Origin: Pseudorhodobacter antarcticus
Lineage (GTDB): Bacteria > Pseudomonadota > Alphaproteobacteria > Rhodobacterales > Rhodobacteraceae
NCBI GenBank assembly: GCA_945897655.1
Contig: CAMDHB010000025.1
Location: 1 to 18,069 of the forward strand
DNA length: 18,069 nucleotides
Reading direction: 5' to 3'
Below the pieces are notes generated by a model. That model was not told where the DNA came from, ran no database searches, and was given only the letters and a program-made list of their open reading frames with translations. Below, one piece after another: positions 14,082-18,069 of the stretch; the stretch's first letter is position 1, and every line of letters starts with the position of its first letter. Position numbers and translations under genes: made by a program.

Positions 14082-14109
14082 TTGCTCTGTTGAAGTTTGG
14101 CGATATACC
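14082..14109 (+). promoter_or_regulatory. Weak promoter candidate for the desaturase gene
   Basis: TTGCTC (14082-14087) and TATACC (14104-14109) are separated by 16 bases, 3/6 and 4/6 matches. This is the best sigma-70-like pair in the 120 bases before the desaturase ATG. A TTGACG at 14142-14147 has no matching -10. The call is tentative. Confidence 0.25.
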
Positions 14110-14179
14110 TTGATTCTACAGGCAACCTGCGCGGCCCGGCCTTGACGGCGACCGCTTCCGGCAGAACGAGGATGCTGAC

Positions 14180-15280
14180 ATGGACGCGACGGCAATTCCG
14201 ATTGAAAAGCGTGACTACAGTCTGGTTGGGCCTGATTCGCGTCGGGCGGTCGAAGTTGGGCTGGCATCGGCGGAATGGTACCATTCCGAAGTGCCGCGCA
14301 AGGTCATGAAAGAGTTGATGCAGCGCACCGATGGGCCTGCCCTGCGCGATACGGCGCTGTGGGTGGCCATTCTGGTGGGCTCGGCGGTGGGGGCCATCCA
14401 CTTCTGGGGCACATGGGCCTGCGTGCCGTTCTTCTTTGTCTATTCCGTTTTGTACGGGTCGTCCTGTGACAGCCGCTGGCACGAATGTGGGCACGGCACG
14501 GCGTTTCGCACCGGCTGGCTGAATGATGTGGTTTATAACATCGCCAGCTTCATGGTGATCCGCAATCCGGTCACCTGGCGGTGGAGCCATGCGCGCCACC
14601 ACACCGACACCTATATCGTGGGGCGCGATGTCGAAATCTCGTGGATGCGTCCGCCACCCGTGTTGCGGGCCGTGCTGGCGTTCTTTGACGTTTGGGGTTC
14701 GGTCAATTCCCTGCGGACGCTGATCCGGCAGGCGGGCGGGACGCTGAATGATGACGAAAAGAACTACATCCCCGAGACCGAATTCGGCAAGGTGATCTTT
14801 GTCGCGCGGGTCCATATGGCGATCTATGCGGCCACGGTGGTGACGGCCATTCTGATGGGATCGTGGCTGCCGTTGATGTTGATTGGCCTGCCCCGGATCT
14901 ATGGCTCTTGGCACATGGTGCTGTGCGGGCATTTGCAGCATGCCGGGTTGGCGGACAATGTTCTGGATCACAGGTTGAACAGCCGCACGGTCTACATCAA
15001 CCCGATCAGCCGCTGGCTCTATTGGAACATGAACTACCACATCGAACACCACATGTTCCCGATGGTGCCCTATCACGCGCTGCCGCGCCTGCATGCCCTG
15101 ATCAAGGATGATCTGCCGCCGCCCAACACCTCGTTTCTGGATGGCTACATGGAGGTCTACCGGTCGCTGAAACAGCAGCGCCGCGACCCCAGCTATTACT
15201 TCCGCAAGGTGCTGCCCCCCACGGCCCGGCCTTACCGCGATGAGTTTCACGACATCCACATTGCCCGTGCGGGCGAATGA
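14180..15280 (+). CDS. Membrane fatty-acid desaturase/hydrocarbon oxygenase, MocD-like
   Basis: The 366-aa protein belongs to the membrane di-iron desaturase/hydroxylase family. It has the histidine boxes HECGH (101-105), HARHH (137-141), HLQH (251-254) and HIEHH (287-291) between membrane segments (about 60-90, 115-128, 208-245). These histidines bind two irons that activate O2. The N-terminal YSLVGPDSRRAVEVGLASAEWY region recalls MocD, the oxygenase of rhizopine catabolism, which works with a Rieske ferredoxin (MocE) and reductase (MocF); neither is in this window. The substrate is unknown. The start ATG has GAGGA 7 bases upstream. A PanB-like gene starts 18 bases after the stop, with GAGGAG before it, so the two form an operon. 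Confidence 0.85.
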   Translation: MDATAIPIEKRDYSLVGPDSRRAVEVGLASAEWYHSEVPRKVMKELMQRTDGPALRDTALWVAILVGSAVGAIHFWGTWACVPFFFVYSVLYGSSCDSRWHECGHGTAFRTGWLNDVVYNIASFMVIRNPVTWRWSHARHHTDTYIVGRDVEISWMRPPPVLRAVLAFFDVWGSVNSLRTLIRQAGGTLNDDEKNYIPETEFGKVIFVARVHMAIYAATVVTAILMGSWLPLMLIGLPRIYGSWHMVLCGHLQHAGLADNVLDHRLNSRTVYINPISRWLYWNMNYHIEHHMFPMVPYHALPRLHALIKDDLPPPNTSFLDGYMEVYRSLKQQRRDPSYYFRKVLPPTARPYRDEFHDIHIARAGE

Positions 15281-15298
15281 CCCCTTGAGGAGACGCCG

Positions 15299-16093
15299 AT
15301 GACCAGACGGAAACCGACCATCGCCGATCTGCGTGCCGCCAAGGGGCGCGGGCAGCTCACCATGCTGCGGATCATGACGCTGGACGAGGCTGCGGCGGCC
15401 GAGGAAGCGGGGATCGACATCGTGTCCCTGCCACCCGAACTGGTCACCCATCCGCGCTACCGCGAGGTGGCCCCGAGCCTGTTTTCGATGACGGGCAAGA
15501 CCCATCTGCAGGTCGGCACCCGTGATGATTATCACCGCTTTTGCTGTCAGGTGATGGAGGCGGGGGCCGATGCCGTTTACTGCAGCGGCGGTCTGGACAC
15601 GGTCGAGGCGATGGCGCGCGAGCATATCCCGATCGTCGGGCACGTTGGTCTGGTGCCGTCGCGCGCCACCTGGACCGGCGGGATGAAGGCGGTGGGCAAG
15701 ACGGCGGCAAGCGCCCTTGCCCTGTTGAACGAGGTGCGCGCCTATGAACAGGCCGGTGCCTTTGCCGCCGAGATCGAGGTGGTTCCGGTCGAGGTTGCCG
15801 CCGAGATCAGCCGCCGTGTGGGCCTGCTGCTCTGGTCCATGGGGGCCGGGGCTGGCTGCGACGCGCAATATCTGTTCGCCGAGGATATCTTGGGCAGCAA
15901 CCGTGGCCACATGCCGCGCCATTCCAAGGTCTATCGCAACTTTGCGGCAGAATATGACCGTTTGCAGGCCGAACGGGTTGCCGCCTTCCGCGAATTTGCA
16001 GCGGATGTCGCCTCGCTCGCCTATCCGGAAGACAAGCATATCGTGAAAATGCCCCCGGCTGAGTTGCAGGAGTTCCTGAGCGCGCTGGACTAA
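15299..16093 (+). CDS. PanB-like protein lacking the metal-binding residues
   Basis: The 264-aa protein is colinear with ketopantoate hydroxymethyltransferase (PanB), a TIM-barrel enzyme that adds a hydroxymethyl group to 2-oxoisovalerate. Shared parts are EEAGIDIV (35-42), AGADAV (88-93), GHVGLVP (114-120), the catalytic-glutamate region EIEVVPVEVA (Glu160) and GAGAGCDAQYLFAEDILG. Compared with E. coli PanB, the three Mg2+ ligands are replaced. GDSLG becomes SLPPE (Asp45 to Leu44), the Asp84 site is Gly73 in QVGTRDD, and KIEGG becomes YCSGG (Lys112 to Tyr94, Glu114 to Ser96). It is therefore unlikely to be a genuine PanB despite its probable database label. It is co-transcribed with a di-iron oxygenase, which suggests a role in that pathway. 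The ribosome site GAGGAG is 6 bases before the ATG. Confidence 0.85.
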   Translation: MTRRKPTIADLRAAKGRGQLTMLRIMTLDEAAAAEEAGIDIVSLPPELVTHPRYREVAPSLFSMTGKTHLQVGTRDDYHRFCCQVMEAGADAVYCSGGLDTVEAMAREHIPIVGHVGLVPSRATWTGGMKAVGKTAASALALLNEVRAYEQAGAFAAEIEVVPVEVAAEISRRVGLLLWSMGAGAGCDAQYLFAEDILGSNRGHMPRHSKVYRNFAAEYDRLQAERVAAFREFAADVASLAYPEDKHIVKMPPAELQEFLSALD

Positions 16094-16237
16094 CACGCCG
16101 GGCGCGGCTGGAAACTACCGTCCGAAAGCGGGATGGCCGGCAGCGAAGCTGCATGGGCGTTTGCGCCAGCCTATTGGCCGCAACGAAATGTGCGCACCTA
16201 AGCGTTTCACGTCGCGTAATGACATCATCAGGAAAAG
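16094..16237. other. Spacer between panB-like gene and tRNA-Arg
   Basis: No coding frame is recognised. It holds the small hairpins GCAGC/GCTGC (loop GAA, just after 16140) and GGCG/CGCC (loop TTTG) without T-tracts, so no clear terminator is visible for the plus-strand desaturase operon or for the minus-strand tRNA. Confidence 0.3.
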
Positions 16238-16314
16238 TGGTGGACCCAGAGCGATTCGAACGCCCGACCCTCAGATTCGTAGTCTGATGCTCTATCCAGC
16301 TGAGCTATGGATCC
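16238..16314 (-). tRNA. tRNA-Arg (anticodon ACG)
   Basis: The minus strand folds into a complete 77-nt cloverleaf. The acceptor GGATCCA pairs with TGGGTCC (one G-U). The D-arm is GCTC-AGCTGGATA-GAGC. The anticodon arm is TCAGA-CTACGAA-TCTGA with anticodon ACG. The T-arm is GGGCG-TTCGAAT-CGCTC. The 3' CCA (complement of 16238-16240) is encoded. The A34 would be deaminated to inosine by TadA to read CGU, CGC and CGA. No integrase gene or attachment duplication is visible beside it. Confidence 0.95.
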
Positions 16315-16325
16315 ACTAGATGGCG

Positions 16326-16354
16326 GACTTAGTCGCAAGGGCCGGGCAATGCAA
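16326..16354 (-). promoter_or_regulatory. Candidate promoter of tRNA-Arg
   Basis: On the minus strand TTGCAT (16349-16354) and TAAGTC (16326-16331) are separated by 17 bases, and the tRNA 5' end lies 11 bases beyond the -10. This sits in the 53-base gap between the histidine kinase stop and the tRNA. It is a consensus match only. Confidence 0.4.
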
Positions 16355-16367
16355 GGGTGAAAAGTAC

Positions 16368-17789
16368 TTAACCCAGCGCTGTCTGATCATTCTGTTTGGG
16401 CAGGTGAATCGAGAATTCGGTGCCCTCTTCATCGGACCTGTCCAGCAGAAGGCGGCCGCCATGTCCGCGCACCAGTTCGGCGGCGATGGCCAGCCCCAGC
16501 CCGGTGCCGCCACGCCGCGTCCCGCCCTGAAAGGCGGCGAACAGGTGTTCGCGCGCCTTGGCGGGCAGGCCGGGGCCGCTGTCGCCGACCTTGATCCACC
16601 ATTCGGCGTCGGCTTCGGCGGCGGAAATCTCGATCGTGCCTTCCTTGCCGGTTGTCATGATCGCCTGACTGGCGTTGCGCACCAGATTGGTCAGAACGCG
16701 GTGCAATTGTTCGCTGTCGGCCCGAATGATCATGCCCGGCGGGATGTCGATCAGGCAGTTCACCAGGCTGCCCGCCAGCAGACCCTCGCCCTCGACCATA
16801 TCCTCGACCAGCCGCCGCAGGGCAAAGCGGGTCAGGCGCGGCGGGGCCTCCTCTGCCTTGCCAAAGGCCAGCGTCGCTTCGCACAAGTTCACGGCACGAG
16901 AGATCGAGTTGACCAGTTTGGGTGCCGCCCGGGCAACGGCAGGATCGGCGCTGTTTTCCAGCCGGTCGGTGAAAAGCTGGGCGGTGGTCAGGATGTTGCG
17001 CAGGTCATGGCTGATCTTGGCCACGGCGGTGCCGAGTTGGGCCAGCCGCTCTTTCTGGCGCAGGGCGCTGGTCAACTGCTTTTGCATGGATTGCAGCGCC
17101 TCTTCGGCCAGACGCAGTTCCAGAACGCCGGCATTGGGTTCGATGACCAGCCGTGCATCTTCGGGCGCCTCGGCATAGGCTTGCATGTGGCGCACCACGC
17201 GGCTGATCGGCACGACCATCAAGCGGCGGACGGCGGTGAACAGCAAAAGCGCCGTGATCCCGGATATCAGCGCCGAAATCGCCAGAATCCGCAGGCCGTA
17301 ATCGACCATCGCGCGGCGCAGGGGGCCGCTTTCCATGGTGACTTCGATCAGCGTGCCCGCCTCCTGCACGGGGTTGCCGATCACGCGGATCACATGGTTT
17401 TCCGGCTCCAGCAGCACCATTCCGGCATCGGCGATCAACTGGAACGGTCCGGCCATCCGCAGGTCATAGGTCGCCGCGATGGGTGAGGGCAGGGGCGAGG
17501 ACAGCACCAATTGCCGCACCTCATCCCGCCGCAAAACCACGTTGAACACTGCCGCAGTTTTCAACAGTTCCATCTGCAACTCGGGCGAGACGGTGTCGGG
17601 CGTGGCCAGTTGCGCCAATGCGGCGATCTGCGCCTCTTTCAACCGCATCAGCAGGAAATCGGCCCGGAACCGCGCGATGGAGGGCACAAAGATCAGCACC
17701 TCGGCCAGCATGACAAAGGCCACGGTCAGCATCAGGAAACGCCCTGACAATGTGTTCAGAAACCCACGACTGACCCGCACTGCACCCAT
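16368..17789 (-). CDS. Two-TM sensor histidine kinase
   Basis: The 473-aa protein is a membrane sensor kinase. Its first membrane segment is at about residues 17-36 and the second at about 166-187, enclosing a roughly 130-residue periplasmic sensor region without recognised motifs. A HAMP-like linker follows (about 188-245). The dimerisation domain has the phospho-accepting His261 in KISHDLRNILTTAQL. The ATPase domain has the N box NLVRNASQA (368-376), G1 DSGPG (403-407) and G2 GGTGLGLA (427-434). It starts 4 bases after the stop of the flavoprotein reductase gene, with GTAGGGGA as ribosome site, so the two are co-transcribed. No response regulator follows downstream; a tRNA does. The signal and partner are unknown. 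Confidence 0.92.
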   Translation of the reverse strand: MGAVRVSRGFLNTLSGRFLMLTVAFVMLAEVLIFVPSIARFRADFLLMRLKEAQIAALAQLATPDTVSPELQMELLKTAAVFNVVLRRDEVRQLVLSSPLPSPIAATYDLRMAGPFQLIADAGMVLLEPENHVIRVIGNPVQEAGTLIEVTMESGPLRRAMVDYGLRILAISALISGITALLLFTAVRRLMVVPISRVVRHMQAYAEAPEDARLVIEPNAGVLELRLAEEALQSMQKQLTSALRQKERLAQLGTAVAKISHDLRNILTTAQLFTDRLENSADPAVARAAPKLVNSISRAVNLCEATLAFGKAEEAPPRLTRFALRRLVEDMVEGEGLLAGSLVNCLIDIPPGMIIRADSEQLHRVLTNLVRNASQAIMTTGKEGTIEISAAEADAEWWIKVGDSGPGLPAKAREHLFAAFQGGTRRGGTGLGLAIAAELVRGHGGRLLLDRSDEEGTEFSIHLPKQNDQTALG

Positions 17790-17793
17790 TCCC

Positions 17794-18069
17794 CTACGGC
17801 AACCACCTTTGCACCGCCCTCACCACACGCTTTACCATAGCGCTGTCAAAGAGTTTGGGGGAAAAATACGCGCCCGCAGCACGTTTGCTGACCTCGCCAT
17901 AGGTCGGATAGGGCGACACCATACCGGCAATCGCGCTCATCTTCAGGCGTTGCGAGATGGCAAGGGACCCCAGGTTGATCACCTCGCCCGCCCCATGGCC
18001 CCCGGCGGTTGCGCCAATCGGGCGGCCCTTCAGAACCATGCCTGTCCAAAAGCCCTCCGGATGGCCCTC
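17794..18069 (-). CDS. Flavoprotein pyridine-nucleotide disulfide oxidoreductase, C-terminal part
   Basis: This is the C-terminal 91 residues of a reductase of the dihydrolipoamide dehydrogenase/mercuric reductase family; the rest lies beyond the window. The frame is open to the edge. It shows the dimerisation domain: EGFWTGMVLKG, GRPIGATAGGHGAGEVINL (position of the conserved interface region), LAISQRLKMSAIAGMVSPYPTYGEVSKRA and an end in VQRWLP. The redox-active CxxxxC motif and FAD domain cannot be seen, so mercuric reductase, lipoamide dehydrogenase or an uncharacterised paralogue are all possible. The PYPTYGE segment and the KRVVRAVQRWLP tail favour the uncharacterised membrane-associated paralogues. 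Confidence 0.8.
   Translation of the reverse strand, partial: EGHPEGFWTGMVLKGRPIGATAGGHGAGEVINLGSLAISQRLKMSAIAGMVSPYPTYGEVSKRAAGAYFSPKLFDSAMVKRVVRAVQRWLP

Noticed and set aside
13829..16096. Very long (755-codon) open frame on the minus strand
   Set aside because: It runs antisense through the desaturase and PanB-like genes, is rich in His/Arg/Gly/Pro as expected for the reverse of high-GC genes, and shows no family motif. Only its last part overlaps the desaturase remnant by chance.
4902..16136. ACCGTCCGAA shared by the spacers near 4910 and 16130
   Set aside because: The flanks do not match, so a ten-base identity between two GC-rich spacers is not evidence of a repeat family.
16320..17486. 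388-codon open frame on the plus strand
   Set aside because: It is the antisense of the histidine kinase, whose catalytic motifs are complete on the other strand.
1..18069. CRISPR arrays, transposases, integrases or phage genes
   Set aside because: No regularly spaced repeats and no protein with such motifs were found in any frame, including next to the tRNA.

Overview
The window looks like chromosomal DNA of an alphaproteobacterium of the order Rhodobacterales (Rhodobacter/Paracoccus relatives). The evidence is the high GC content, an alpha ribosomal operon with typically alphaproteobacterial protein lengths (S13 122 aa, RpoA 338 aa, L17 139 aa), the rarA-crcB-rluC-ATP12 order, and an aapJQMP/bztABCD amino-acid transporter next to it. 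The assignment rests on protein families and remembered gene order, not on a database search.

Layout. (1) Positions 1-3414: adk, then rpsM-rpsK-rpoA-rplQ. There is a promoter candidate ahead of rpsM, an intrinsic terminator between rpsK and rpoA, a hairpin-rich rpoA-rplQ spacer, and a 14-bp terminator stem after rplQ. (2) 3415-7146: rarA with a putative leaderless promoter, a 301-base gene-free spacer full of inverted repeats, then crcB-rluC-atp12, whose junctions overlap by 4 nt each. (3) 7147-11818: aapJ, aapQ, aapM and aapP, a polar amino-acid ABC importer. A 12-bp inverted repeat brackets the aapJ promoter region and an attenuator-type terminator follows aapJ. (4) 11819-14100: a patchy accessory segment. 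It holds a lower-GC sulfotransferase-like gene, a convergent sixA interrupted by an in-frame amber codon, a [4Fe-4S] ferredoxin-like gene, and a frameshifted, 5'-truncated sterol-desaturase remnant. (5) 14101-16093: a MocD-like membrane di-iron desaturase/hydroxylase followed by a PanB-like protein that has lost all three metal-ligand positions of ketopantoate hydroxymethyltransferase. (6) 16238-18069, minus strand: tRNA-Arg(ACG), a two-TM sensor histidine kinase, and the C-terminal end of a flavoprotein disulfide reductase.

How the parts fit. Blocks 1 and 2 are housekeeping: nucleotide balance, translation, transcription, replication-fork rescue, fluoride export, rRNA modification and F1-ATPase assembly. 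Block 3 imports amino acids. Block 4 shows active gene decay and possible acquisition. The best candidate for undescribed biology is the desaturase/PanB-like pair: two co-oriented genes with a strong ribosome site between them, coding for an oxygen-activating membrane enzyme and a probable repurposed TIM-barrel enzyme. The second most interesting items are the interrupted sixA and the paired operator-like sites upstream of aapJ.
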